A DNA stretch of 64,000 nucleotides from Rhizobacter sp964253025 (lineage in GTDB: Bacteria > Pseudomonadota > Gammaproteobacteria > Burkholderiales > Burkholderiaceae_C). The position numbers and the translations under genes were made by a program. A model generated the notes under the pieces. That model saw only the letters and a program-made list of their open reading frames with translations, had not been told where the DNA came from and did no database searches. Positions 34,670-43,257 of this stretch are shown here, in pieces (within the stretch, counting starts at the first letter, position 1; each line of letters opens with the position of its first letter). The stretch spans positions 62,001-126,000 of the forward strand of contig NZ_CAXUQC020000001.1 in NCBI RefSeq assembly GCF_964253025.1, read 5' to 3'.

Positions 34670-36319
34670 ATGGCAACTGCGGCAAACACGCCGATGACTC
34701 CGGAGGAGAAGAAGGTCATCTTCGCCTCCAGTCTCGGCACGGTTTTCGAGTGGTACGACTTCTACCTGTACGGCACCCTCGCCGTCATCATCGGCAAACA
34801 GTTCTTCTCCAACCTCGACCCCGCGTCGCAGGTGATCTTCTCGTTGCTCGCCTTCGCGGCCGGCTTCATCGTACGTCCCTTCGGCGCACTGGTGTTCGGG
34901 CGCCTCGGCGACATGATCGGCCGGAAGTACACCTTCCTGGTCACCATCCTGATCATGGGCCTGTCGACCTTCATCGTCGGCATTCTCCCCACCTATGCCT
35001 CCATCGGCGTGGCCGCCCCGGTCATCCTGATCGGCCTGCGCATGCTGCAGGGTCTGGCCCTCGGCGGTGAGTACGGTGGCGCCGCCACGTACGTGGCCGA
35101 GCATGCGCCGCACGGCAAGCGGGGCGCGTTCACGTCCTGGATCCAGACCACGGCGACGCTGGGCCTGTTCCTGTCGCTGATCGTCATCCTGGGCACGCGT
35201 ACGCTGATCGGCGAGGAAGCCTTCGCCGACTGGGGCTGGCGCATTCCCTTCCTGGTTTCCATCCTGCTGCTGGCCATCAGCGTCTGGATCCGCCTGTCCA
35301 TGAACGAGTCGCCCGCCTTCAAGAAGATGAAGGAAGAGGGCAAGACCTCCAAGGCCCCGCTGACCGAATCCTTCGGCCAATGGAAGAACCTGAAGATCGT
35401 GATCCTGGCCCTCGTCGGCCTCACCATGGGCCAGGCCGTCGTCTGGTACACCGGCCAGTTCTATGCCCTGTTCTTCCTGACCGGACCGCTGAAGGTCGAC
35501 GGCGCCACCGCCAACATCCTGATCGCCATCGCGCTGCTCATCGGCACGCCGTTCTTCATCGTGTTCGGTGTGCTGTCGGACAAGATCGGCCGCAAGCCCA
35601 TCATCATGGCCGGTTGCCTGATCGCGGCACTCACCTACTTCCCGCTGTTCCGCGCCCTGACCGAAGCCGCCAACCCGGACCTCGCCAAGGCCCAGGCCGC
35701 GTCCCGCGTGTCGGTCGTTGCCGACCCGAAGGAGTGCTCGTTCCAGTTCAACCCGACGGGCGTCGTGAAGTTCACCAGCTCCTGTGACGTGGCCAAGCAG
35801 CTGCTGGCCGCCAACTCGGTGAGCTACGACAACCTGCCGGGCACCGGCACCGCCAAGATCAAGATCGGCGACAAGGAGATCGAGTCGTACAGCGCGCAAG
35901 GGCTGCCGGCTGACGAGGCCAAGGCCAAGGACGCGGCCTTCAAGAAGGCGGTCATCGACGAGCTTCGTGCCCAGGGCTACCCGGCCAAGGCCGACCCCGC
36001 GAAGATGAACAAGCCGCTGATCGTGGCCATCCTCACCCTGCTCGTGATCTACGTGACCATGGTGTACGGGCCGATCGCCGCGATGCTGGTCGAGATGTTC
36101 CCGACGCGCATTCGCTACACCTCCATGAGCCTGCCGTACCACATCGGCAACGGCTGGTTCGGCGGCCTGCTGCCGGCGACCGGTCTCGCGATCGTGGCCC
36201 AGACCGGCAACATGTACAACGGCCTCTGGTACCCGATCATCTTCGCGTCGATCACCTTCGTGGTCGGCATGCTCTTCGTCAAGGAGACGAAGGACATCGA
36301 CATCTACGCCAAGGACTGA
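34670..36319 (+). CDS. MFS transporter of the metabolite:H+ symporter (MHS) family with a periplasmic insertion
   Basis: 549 residues from ATG at 34670 (GGAG upstream). The N-terminus SSLGTVFEWYDFYLYGTLA and GRLGDMIGRKYTFL are MHS/ProP signatures, and SDKIGRKPIIMAG follows TM8. Between TM9 and TM10 (about residues 331-446) is an extra ~115-residue soluble segment with two Cys (KECSFQFNPTG ... TSSCDVAKQ). By topology it faces the periplasm. Substrates of this family include dicarboxylates, shikimate and betaine; here it is unknown. A 48-residue membrane protein follows. Confidence 0.9.
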   Translation: MATAANTPMTPEEKKVIFASSLGTVFEWYDFYLYGTLAVIIGKQFFSNLDPASQVIFSLLAFAAGFIVRPFGALVFGRLGDMIGRKYTFLVTILIMGLSTFIVGILPTYASIGVAAPVILIGLRMLQGLALGGEYGGAATYVAEHAPHGKRGAFTSWIQTTATLGLFLSLIVILGTRTLIGEEAFADWGWRIPFLVSILLLAISVWIRLSMNESPAFKKMKEEGKTSKAPLTESFGQWKNLKIVILALVGLTMGQAVVWYTGQFYALFFLTGPLKVDGATANILIAIALLIGTPFFIVFGVLSDKIGRKPIIMAGCLIAALTYFPLFRALTEAANPDLAKAQAASRVSVVADPKECSFQFNPTGVVKFTSSCDVAKQLLAANSVSYDNLPGTGTAKIKIGDKEIESYSAQGLPADEAKAKDAAFKKAVIDELRAQGYPAKADPAKMNKPLIVAILTLLVIYVTMVYGPIAAMLVEMFPTRIRYTSMSLPYHIGNGWFGGLLPATGLAIVAQTGNMYNGLWYPIIFASITFVVGMLFVKETKDIDIYAKD

Positions 36320-36324
36320 TCAGC

Positions 36325-36471
36325 ATGTGGAAACTGGTACTGGGATTCCTCGTCTTCGCTGCCCTCGCGATGTTCCTCCTGAGCAAGGGCGGTGACGTCG
36401 ACATCAGCGGCGAGAAGCATGGCGTCGAGGTCGGCCCCGCCGCCTCGGAAGTGGCCTCTTCTCCCAAGTGA
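36325..36471 (+). CDS. Small membrane protein downstream of the MHS transporter
   Basis: 48 residues: one membrane helix (LVLGFLVFAALAMFLL, about 4-19) followed by a hydrophilic tail (SKGGDVDISGEKHGVEVGP ...). It starts five bases after the transporter stop and ends just before two hairpins, so it is the last gene of the transcript. No family is certain. Its position suggests a subunit or stabiliser of the transporter. Confidence 0.7.
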   Translation: MWKLVLGFLVFAALAMFLLSKGGDVDISGEKHGVEVGPAASEVASSPK

Positions 36472-36488
36472 CGATGGGGTGATCCTCG

Positions 36489-36510
36489 GCCGGGCATTTC
36501 GGTGCCCGGC
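36489..36510 (+). other. Hairpin ahead of the terminator
   Basis: Perfect 8-bp stem GCCGGGCA / TGCCCGGC with a TTTCGG loop, five bases before the left stem of the terminator at 36515. It may stabilise the 3' end of the transporter mRNA. Confidence 0.6.
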
Positions 36511-36514
36511 CCTG

Positions 36515-36551
36515 AAAGCCGGTGCGACCTTCGGGTGGCGCCGGCTTTTTT
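36515..36551 (+). terminator. Rho-independent terminator after the MHS transporter operon
   Basis: 15-bp stem AAAGCCGGTGCGACC / GGTGGCGCCGGCTTT with a TTCG tetraloop, one G-T pair and one mismatch, followed by a T-run to 36551. Confidence 0.9.
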
Positions 36552-36800
36552 CATGGGGCTCACGCTGACGGACACGGCGCGACGCGGGTCGCTGGCCGGT
36601 GCGGCGCGGTGCGGGAGGCGGAAGGGACTGGCGGCGCGGCCCGATGCATCGCATCGCGCTGACCAACGGCCGGCCCCACATGGGACGTGGGGCGTGGCTG
36701 GGCCTTGGGACCGAGCGGCTCGCCTCAGCGGGCAGGGCGGCGCCGGGTGGCGCCGCCGGTTCGGGCGCAGGGCACCCGGGTCGTCAGACCGAGGTCGCGG
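36552..36800. other. Non-coding stretch between convergent genes
   Basis: GC-rich and without a supportable gene. The only structure is a perfect 9-bp hairpin, GGCGGCGCC (36736-36744) / GGCGCCGCC (36749-36757), which may end the transcript of the minus-strand AraC gene despite lacking a T-run. Confidence 0.5.
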
Positions 36801-37724
36801 TCAGGCGCTGCGTTCGGACCCGGCACCAGGCGCCGACGGGACGAGCACGTCGTGCGGGTAGTCGCCGAACAGGGCGCGGTACGCCTGCGAGAAGCGCCCG
36901 GCATGCTGGAACCCGCAGCGGCGGGCGATCTGCGCGACGGTGCGGTCGTCGGCGCCAGGTCGGCTGAGGTGCTGGTGGGCGGTGTTCAGGCGCGTGGCCG
37001 TGATCCAGCGCTTGGGTCCCATGCCGTAGGCCTTCTGCATCGCCCGCTCGAGCGAACGCACGGAGATGCCGGCCGGCGTTGCGAAATCCGAGGGGTGCAA
37101 CACGCCATACGGCTGTTGCCCGAGCACCTGCTCCACCACGTCCAGCACATGCGAACTGGATGCCGGGCGACGGGCGGGCGAGGGCGTGGTCGTCCACAGC
37201 AGACGGGCCTGGTCGAGCAGCCGGCGCACCTGCTGCGGGCCGTCACCGTCGGTGGACAGCGGCACCATGCCGGCCGGCGCCTTGTCGTCGGCGTGCTGGG
37301 TGGGATGACGGGTGACGATGGCCAGCTCGAAGCGCCCGCGGCTCGCGATGCGCAGCGGCCCGCCCATGGGCAGGTCGACGACTGCACCGATGACGGCCGG
37401 CTCGTGGTTGACCATCAGGCCCTCGGGCCGCTCGGCCGTCACGCGGTAGCGGCTCCCCGTGGGCAGGTCCAGCTCGATGTAGAGGGCAGCATCGACCTCG
37501 ACCACGTGCACCAGCTGATTGCCGTCGTCGCAGCTGCGGACCGTCAACTGGCGCGGCTGCGGGGCGAGCAGGCGGCTCGACTTCACGGGCAGGCGCGTGG
37601 CCGCCGCCAGGCGCACCGGGTCGAGGCGGTCGGTCTGGAAGGCGGCGTGGTGGATGCGGTGGGCGGCGTCGACGAAGCTGTCATCGCTGACGGCCGGATC
37701 GAGGGCAAGCAGGTCTGTGGACAT
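36801..37724 (-). CDS. AraC-family transcriptional regulator
   Basis: 307 residues starting MSTDLLALDPAV. The N-terminal ~180 residues resemble the AraC-binding-like domain that has YIELDLPTGSRYRV. The C-terminal HTH pair contains RSLERAMQKAYGMGPKRWITATRL and IARRCGFQHAGRFSQAYRALFGDYPHD. It is divergent from a second AraC gene of similar C-terminal layout. Target genes are not evident nearby. Confidence 0.83.
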   Translation of the reverse strand: MSTDLLALDPAVSDDSFVDAAHRIHHAAFQTDRLDPVRLAAATRLPVKSSRLLAPQPRQLTVRSCDDGNQLVHVVEVDAALYIELDLPTGSRYRVTAERPEGLMVNHEPAVIGAVVDLPMGGPLRIASRGRFELAIVTRHPTQHADDKAPAGMVPLSTDGDGPQQVRRLLDQARLLWTTTPSPARRPASSSHVLDVVEQVLGQQPYGVLHPSDFATPAGISVRSLERAMQKAYGMGPKRWITATRLNTAHQHLSRPGADDRTVAQIARRCGFQHAGRFSQAYRALFGDYPHDVLVPSAPGAGSERSA

Positions 37725-37966
37725 GTGGGGCTCGTGGTTGTCCTGGAAGGGCCAGTCTAGGAGGCGCACCTCGGCATCGACTATCCTGATTCCGCATGGA
37801 AGACCCCCCAGGGACCGTGGCTGAAATGCTGCACAAGGCTGCCGTCCTCGACTAAGCTTTACGCGCCAGGGTGGGCCCGTCATCCCATGTGTCACCGGGC
37901 TGCGCTTCATCGCGCAGGCACCCGCCCGGCAACATCAACGGTCAGTGACCGCAGGGAGATGTGTCC

Positions 37967-38965
37967 ATGGGAGGTCTGTACAAAGACCGGGCGTTTCGGA
38001 GTTTCGACCCCGAAGCCTTGCTCGGTGTCGTCCACGAATCGCACATCGAGCACCGGCTGCTCGGTGTCGGCGAGGTGGAAATCCGCGTTCGAAACCGCAT
38101 CGGCCCCTTGCTGGCCGTGGATGCAGCCGACTATGGGTGTGCGGTGTATGCCCAGGGCACGGTGCACCCGCGGGCGCTCACCATTGCGCTGGCCCCGACG
38201 CGGCGCGGCAAGGTGTTCACCGGTGGCCGGGTGCTGCCGACGGATGCGCTGCAGGTGTACGCCGAAGGAGCCGCGATCGACTATGTCACGACCGACGGCG
38301 CGGCCTGGCGCACGGTCACCGTGCGGCGGGAGGTGCTGCAGGCGCATGCCCTGCGCCGCGTCGGACGAGAGGTGGCCCTGCCCTCCAGCGGCTGCACCCA
38401 GCTGGAAGCCGGCGACCTGCTGGCCGATCATGTGGCTGCCGAGATCGAGCGCGGTCACGAGGTGGCTGCGGCGGAAGGTCCCGACGCCATCGAAGTGCAG
38501 GCCTGCGACCAGGCGCTGCTCGACGCGCTGGCCGAAGCCCTGGCGGACGGCCGTGCGACCCCCGAGCCTCGCGGGGCGCGAACCCGGCGTCGCATCATGG
38601 AAACGGTCGAGTCAGTGGCCCGCCTGGGAGCGCAGAGCGCCGAGATCGACGCCGCTGCCTTGAGTCGCCTGTGTGCAGCGTCCGAGCGGCTGGTCGAACA
38701 CGCGATGCGCCAGGGGGTCGGCATGCCGCCGAAACGCTGGCTCACGATGGCTCGCTTCAACCGGGTGTATGCCGAGTTGGTGAATCCCCGCAACACCCGT
38801 TCGGTCACGGACATCGCGCTGCATTGGGGCTTCAACCACCTGGGGCGATTTGCCTCGAACTACCGCGCGGTATTCGGCGAATCGCCGAGCGATACGGTCG
38901 CCCGGGTGCGGGGCGAGCCGGGAAGGGCGCGCGTCAGTGCCTGTCGGGAGCCGCAGGCGGCGTGA
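37967..38965 (+). CDS. AraC-type helix-turn-helix regulator
   Basis: 332 residues from ATG at 37967, eight bases after GGGAG; GTG at 37961 is an alternative. The N-terminal domain (1-160) is of AraC-binding-like type. The HTH (about 225-315) has SERLVEHAMRQGVGMPPKRW and SVTDIALHWGFNHLGRFASNYRAVFGESPSD. Related in design to the divergent neighbour at 36801-37724. Its last 32 bases overlap the convergent CWC gene. Confidence 0.82.
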   Translation: MGGLYKDRAFRSFDPEALLGVVHESHIEHRLLGVGEVEIRVRNRIGPLLAVDAADYGCAVYAQGTVHPRALTIALAPTRRGKVFTGGRVLPTDALQVYAEGAAIDYVTTDGAAWRTVTVRREVLQAHALRRVGREVALPSSGCTQLEAGDLLADHVAAEIERGHEVAAAEGPDAIEVQACDQALLDALAEALADGRATPEPRGARTRRRIMETVESVARLGAQSAEIDAAALSRLCAASERLVEHAMRQGVGMPPKRWLTMARFNRVYAELVNPRNTRSVTDIALHWGFNHLGRFASNYRAVFGESPSDTVARVRGEPGRARVSACREPQAA

Positions 38966-39173
38966 GGTCGGTGGGCGAGGAATCCGGTTCGGCGTAGGCG
39001 GCGAGCTCGCGCAGGCAGTGCACGCACACGCAGACCGCGTAGCGCTCGCGCAGCAGCCGCCGGGCCGCCTCTGGCACCCGCACCGCGAAGCAGTCGCAGG
39101 GGCCGGGCTGCCCGGCGGCCGCTTCGCAGCGAAAGCTGCCGCCGCAGCGGGGGCAGCGGCTCGTCGCTTCCAT
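38934..39173 (-). CDS. Cysteine-rich CWC-family small protein
   Basis: 79 residues with paired cysteines: RCPRCGGSFRCEAA, PCDCFAV and CVCVHCLREL. This fits the Cysteine-rich_CWC family, presumed metal-binding proteins of unknown role. Its 3' end overlaps the AraC gene on the other strand by 32 bases. Confidence 0.78.
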   Translation of the reverse strand: MEATSRCPRCGGSFRCEAAAGQPGPCDCFAVRVPEAARRLLRERYAVCVCVHCLRELAAYAEPDSSPTDLTPPAAPDRH

Positions 39174-39191
39174 GGGTCTGCCCAGGTCGGG

Positions 39192-40031
39192 TCAGGCGCG
39201 GCGACGGCGCCCGCCGAGCGCGACCGTGGCGGCGGCCATGGCCAGCAGCCAGCCCCAGCCGATGGCACCACCGCCGGAGTCGTCACCGCTTGCGGGGGGC
39301 GTCGGGGTGGGCGTTGGCGTTGGCGTGGGGGTCGGGGTGGTGGCCGTGACCGAGCCGTTCAGGGTCACCCGACGGGTGATGGGCGTGGTGGACGCGCCCT
39401 CGTTCATGGTGACGGTCAGCACGGGGTTGGCGGCCGCCGTGTCGTTCGGCGAGAAGGTGACGGCGATGTCGCAGAACTCCGCGGCGGCGAAGGTCTTGTT
39501 GTCGCAGCTGTAGGTGCGTGTGAACTTGGCAGCGCCGGTGCCGGCGATGGCGATGCTGGTGATGCGCAGCGCCCCGTTGGCGGCCACCGGGGCCGTGATG
39601 CGAACCGACTGGGCGGCCGACATCGTGTTCACGGCGGTGGCGGTGAAAGTCAGGCTCGTGGCGCTCGCCTTCGGGGTGTCGGCGATATAGGCGGCCAGAT
39701 CGGCGATGTCCTCGCCGGACAGCACCTTGAACTGCGCCATGCCGCCGACGTTGCCGATGGCCGCGCCCAGGCGGCTGATCGTCGTCTCGTACGACATCGC
39801 GGGTGACAGTGCGGTGTTCCCGCTGATCTTCGCCCGGCGCTCCTGCACGCTGCTGTGGCAGTTCGTGCAGCTGCCGATGGTGTTGTTGCCGGAGGCGAGG
39901 CCGGTGTCCTCGAAGAGTGCCTTGCCGTTGACCGGATTTCCGGCCGTGGCCTGGGACCAGGCCGGTGCGGCCACGAGGGTGAGCGTCAGGGCGGCTGCAA
40001 GGGCCAGCGGCGAATGGTGCAGTTGCGGCAT
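39192..40031 (-). CDS. Exported c-type cytochrome with Pro-Thr linker and C-terminal sorting-type tail
   Basis: 279 residues. The signal peptide ends near AAPAWSQA. A single haem site, SCTNCH, and the distal region (MAQFKVLSGEDIADLAAYIAD, carrying the likely Met ligand) make a cytochrome c domain (25-125). An Ig-like or choice-of-anchor beta domain follows (about 130-230), then a (Pro-Thr) linker, then GGG, a hydrophobic helix and RRRRA. That last block resembles GlyGly-CTERM-type sorting signals. Downstream of DUF1501 and DUF1800 genes on the same strand. Confidence 0.82.
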   Translation of the reverse strand: MPQLHHSPLALAAALTLTLVAAPAWSQATAGNPVNGKALFEDTGLASGNNTIGSCTNCHSSVQERRAKISGNTALSPAMSYETTISRLGAAIGNVGGMAQFKVLSGEDIADLAAYIADTPKASATSLTFTATAVNTMSAAQSVRITAPVAANGALRITSIAIAGTGAAKFTRTYSCDNKTFAAAEFCDIAVTFSPNDTAAANPVLTVTMNEGASTTPITRRVTLNGSVTATTPTPTPTPTPTPTPPASGDDSGGGAIGWGWLLAMAAATVALGGRRRRA

Positions 40032-40065
40032 GGAAGGTCCTGGGTCGAGGGTCAAGGGAGGCCGC

Positions 40066-41496
40066 TCAGGCCATGAGGTCGAGGGCGTTGAAGGCGGCGG
40101 CACGCGGCAGCACCGTGTTGATCACGCTGCTGTCGGCCCCGAACCAGCGCGCGAGCGCGCTGGACATCTGGTCGGTCGAGAGGGTCGGGATCCAGCGGCC
40201 GCTGCCGGTGTCGTCCGGGCCGTTCAGCGTGTGGTTCGGCAAGGTGCCCACGAGCTGGCCGCCCTTGACCGCGCCGCCCACGACGAACTGGTGGCTGCCC
40301 CAGCCGTGGTCGGAACCCTGGCCGTTCGAGGCGAAGGTGCGGCCGAAGTCGGAGGCGGAGAAGAGGGTGACGCCGTTGGCCACGCCCATGTCCACGGTCG
40401 ACTGGTAGAAGGCCGAGACGGCCTGGCTGATTTCGCCGAACAGGCGCTGCTGCTGCTGCATCTGGTCGTCGCCATGGGTGTCGAAGCCACCGATCGAGAC
40501 GAAGAACACCTGGCGGCTCAGCCCCAGGCTCGCACGGGCGGAGATGAGCTTGGCCACGGTGTTGAGCTGGCGGCCCAGGTCGCTGTTCGGGAAGGCCGTG
40601 CCGACGGTCGACGACTTCAGGGCGTTCGACAGCACCTGCTGCATCTCGATGGAACGGCCCATGGTGGTCAGCCACGCCTGATGGAAGAGGTGGCTGCGCT
40701 GGTCGGCCAGGGTTTGCTTGATGGCGATGGTGAGGGGATCGGTGGCGCTGTCGGCCTTGTAGAAGTCGAAACCGAAGCTGCCCGAGGACGACATCTTGTA
40801 AGCCAGCATGCTGCTGTCGCCCGTCTCCCAGAGGTTGCCGCCGGACATCGAGATGCAGGCGTAGCCGCGGTTCGGGCTGCCCTCGGCCACCATGCGTTCC
40901 ATCAGGCGACCACCCCAGCCCGTGCGGCCGGCGGTGTCATAGATGGCGCTCTGCCAGGCGTCCTGCTGGTCGGAGTGCGAGAAGAGGCCGGCCGGCAACG
41001 GCACCGAGCGCGCATTCCACTGCGCCTTGGTGACGGGGGCGATCAGCGGCCCGACGTTCGCCACCACCGCCATCTTCTGCTGGGTGTAGAGGTTGGCCAG
41101 CCCCGTCATGGCCGGATGCAGGCCGTAGCGTGCCGGGTCGACCGAGCCCGCGGGGGCCGGCGTGGTGGTCAGCGGCAGCAGCGCATTCTGCTGGAGCGCG
41201 AGGTTGCTGCGACCGGTTCGGTACAGGCCGTACTCGGCGGTGTCACGCGGCACGATCAGGTTGTTGGCATCATTGCCGCCGTACATGAACAGGCAGACGA
41301 GCGCCTTGTAGTCGGGGCCGGAGGTGGTCTGGGCCAGGGCGGTGAGCGGCGCGAGGAAGCTCGAGGCCGCTCCCATGGCGCCTGTGGCGCCCATCATCTT
41401 CAGCAGCTGGCGGCGTGCCGGGTCGGGCAGCTGCGGCATCAGGTCGGACGTGCTCAGCGGGTAGGCGTCCCGGCAGTGGATGTGCTTCTTGGTCAT
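40066..41496 (-). CDS. DUF1501 family exported protein
   Basis: 476 residues. The N-terminal DPARRQLLKMMGATGAMGAASS is a twin-arginine-type signal (given here in the RR-Q-LLK region, about residues 28-45), so it is exported folded. ALVCLFMYGGNDANNLIVP is the DUF1501 hallmark, and FSASDFGRTFASNGQGSDHGWG near residue 380 is the conserved sulfatase-like region. Function is unknown. It lies ten bases downstream of DUF1800, its usual partner. Confidence 0.9.
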   Translation of the reverse strand: MTKKHIHCRDAYPLSTSDLMPQLPDPARRQLLKMMGATGAMGAASSFLAPLTALAQTTSGPDYKALVCLFMYGGNDANNLIVPRDTAEYGLYRTGRSNLALQQNALLPLTTTPAPAGSVDPARYGLHPAMTGLANLYTQQKMAVVANVGPLIAPVTKAQWNARSVPLPAGLFSHSDQQDAWQSAIYDTAGRTGWGGRLMERMVAEGSPNRGYACISMSGGNLWETGDSSMLAYKMSSSGSFGFDFYKADSATDPLTIAIKQTLADQRSHLFHQAWLTTMGRSIEMQQVLSNALKSSTVGTAFPNSDLGRQLNTVAKLISARASLGLSRQVFFVSIGGFDTHGDDQMQQQQRLFGEISQAVSAFYQSTVDMGVANGVTLFSASDFGRTFASNGQGSDHGWGSHQFVVGGAVKGGQLVGTLPNHTLNGPDDTGSGRWIPTLSTDQMSSALARWFGADSSVINTVLPRAAAFNALDLMA

Positions 41497-41505
41497 GGTC
41501 GGGCC

Positions 41506-43257
41506 TCAGGTCTGGATCACGTGATCGGGCGAGGCCGACGTCAGGATGAGCGCGGCCTTGACCCGCCGCTTGGTGTCGTTGGCCGGAATGGCGTCCAGCA
41601 TGGCCGTCATGCGGGCGCGCGTGGTGTCGCTCATCTGGCCATTGAAGAACATCACGTTCAGGTGCTGCACCAGCGTCGCCGGCGTCGCGGCCATCGCCTG
41701 CAGCGGGGCATAGTCGATGCGCAACCGGGCGTCGCCGTTGCCGAAGCCCTCGCTGTTGATGAGGCGGGCGAAGAAGTTCAGCCCGCCGACGAGCGTGGTC
41801 TCGGTGGTGATCTGGAACTCGGGGGCGACGAGCCCCTGCGTCATGATAGGACCGGCCTGGGTGTAGTCGGGCTTGAAGAAGTTGAACACCGTCGGGGCGA
41901 GCATCGGGCTCTGGCCGAGCGAGTTGTCGGAACCGTCGAGCTCATGCACGCTGTTGAGCCCGTTGGCGCTGCGCGCGCCCAGGCCGCGCAGAAAGTTCGC
42001 GAAGCGCAGCACCGGTTCACGCTGCTTGCCGAAGCGGCCGTTGGCGCCCAGGGCCGGGTCGCGCGCCTCGGGGTGCAGCAGGATGGCGCGCACCACGGCG
42101 CGCAGGTCGCCCCGCACACCCGCGCCGTTGTTGTTGAAGGTGCTGGCCACGGCGCTGATGTAGGCCGGGCTGGGGTTGCTCGTCACCAGCCGCTGGATGA
42201 GCTGGCGGCAGATGAAGGGACCGACGTTCGGGTGGTTGAAGACGTTGTCGATGGCGGCTTCGAGGTCCGACTCCGGGGTGCCGCCCGCCGGCAGCACGAA
42301 GCTGTCGAGCAGCAGCTTGTCGCCGGTCGAGTGGTACGCCGGGTACGACTTCATCGGGGTGAACCAGTTGGCTTCCACGTTCACGTCGATGTCATGGAAG
42401 TTGCGGCCCATGCCGGACGACCAGCCGGTGAAGGCCTGGGCGAATCCCTTGACCACGTCCTCGTCGTAGGTGGGTACGGGCGCGCCGTTGGCATCGCGCA
42501 CGATGGAGCCGTCGATGTTCAGGCGCACGAGCCCGATGGAAAACAGCTGCAGGATCTCGCGCGCGTAGTTCTCGTTGGGCCGGATGCCCCGCTGCGTGTT
42601 CTCCTTCTCGCTGCCGATCATGTTGAGGAAGTACCCCATGGTCGGATGCAGGGTGACTTCGCGCAGCAGGTCGCGGAAGTTGCCGAACGCGTAGCGGTTC
42701 AGCAGGTCCATGTACGAGGCGATGCCGAAGGCGCGCAGTGCCCCCGAGCTGTTGGACACGACAAGGATCTGGCTCAGCGCGAAGGCCACGCGGGCGCGCA
42801 ATTGGTCTTCGCCGCTCAGCCAGTGCAACCAGATGGCCTCGTAGGCCATCTCGTCGGTGACGCGCTGCTCGGGGTGGGACAGGCGACGCCAGTCGAGGTA
42901 GGTGAAATGCAGCAGGGCCGGGGCGTTGAACTGCTTCCACAGCCAGCGGTCGTAACCCTCGGCGCGAACGGCCTCGATGTCATCGGGCGATCGCGGGCCG
43001 AAGCTCGCTTGCGACACGAACCGGGCCGCGTCCACCTGGGACGGGGGCGTCTCGGCCGCGGCGGGTTCGGCGCCGCCCGATCCGGGAAGGTTGCCCTGCG
43101 TGCCCACGCCCGTCGGACCGGTGGGTCCGGGCATGCCGCCGCCGCAGGCGGCCAGGGCGGCCGCGGCAGCGATGATGCCGGCCATGCCGGCCAGACCCGT
43201 GGCGGGCGACGGTGTCTCGACCATCGGCGCCGAGCTCTGCAACGAATCGGGGTCCAT
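41506..43257 (-). CDS. DUF1800 family exported protein
   Basis: 583 residues from MDPDSLQSSAP. A hydrophobic segment GIIAAAAALAACGGG ends in a lipobox-like AAC, so it may be a lipoprotein, although the N-terminal region is long and lacks positive charge. A short collagen-like GPTGPTG follows. FVSQASFGPRSPDDIEAVRAEGYDRWL and ENYAREILQLFSIG are DUF1800 hallmarks. It is first in the DUF1800-DUF1501-cytochrome cluster. The function of this widespread pair is not established. Confidence 0.9.
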   Translation of the reverse strand: MDPDSLQSSAPMVETPSPATGLAGMAGIIAAAAALAACGGGMPGPTGPTGVGTQGNLPGSGGAEPAAAETPPSQVDAARFVSQASFGPRSPDDIEAVRAEGYDRWLWKQFNAPALLHFTYLDWRRLSHPEQRVTDEMAYEAIWLHWLSGEDQLRARVAFALSQILVVSNSSGALRAFGIASYMDLLNRYAFGNFRDLLREVTLHPTMGYFLNMIGSEKENTQRGIRPNENYAREILQLFSIGLVRLNIDGSIVRDANGAPVPTYDEDVVKGFAQAFTGWSSGMGRNFHDIDVNVEANWFTPMKSYPAYHSTGDKLLLDSFVLPAGGTPESDLEAAIDNVFNHPNVGPFICRQLIQRLVTSNPSPAYISAVASTFNNNGAGVRGDLRAVVRAILLHPEARDPALGANGRFGKQREPVLRFANFLRGLGARSANGLNSVHELDGSDNSLGQSPMLAPTVFNFFKPDYTQAGPIMTQGLVAPEFQITTETTLVGGLNFFARLINSEGFGNGDARLRIDYAPLQAMAATPATLVQHLNVMFFNGQMSDTTRARMTAMLDAIPANDTKRRVKAALILTSASPDHVIQT

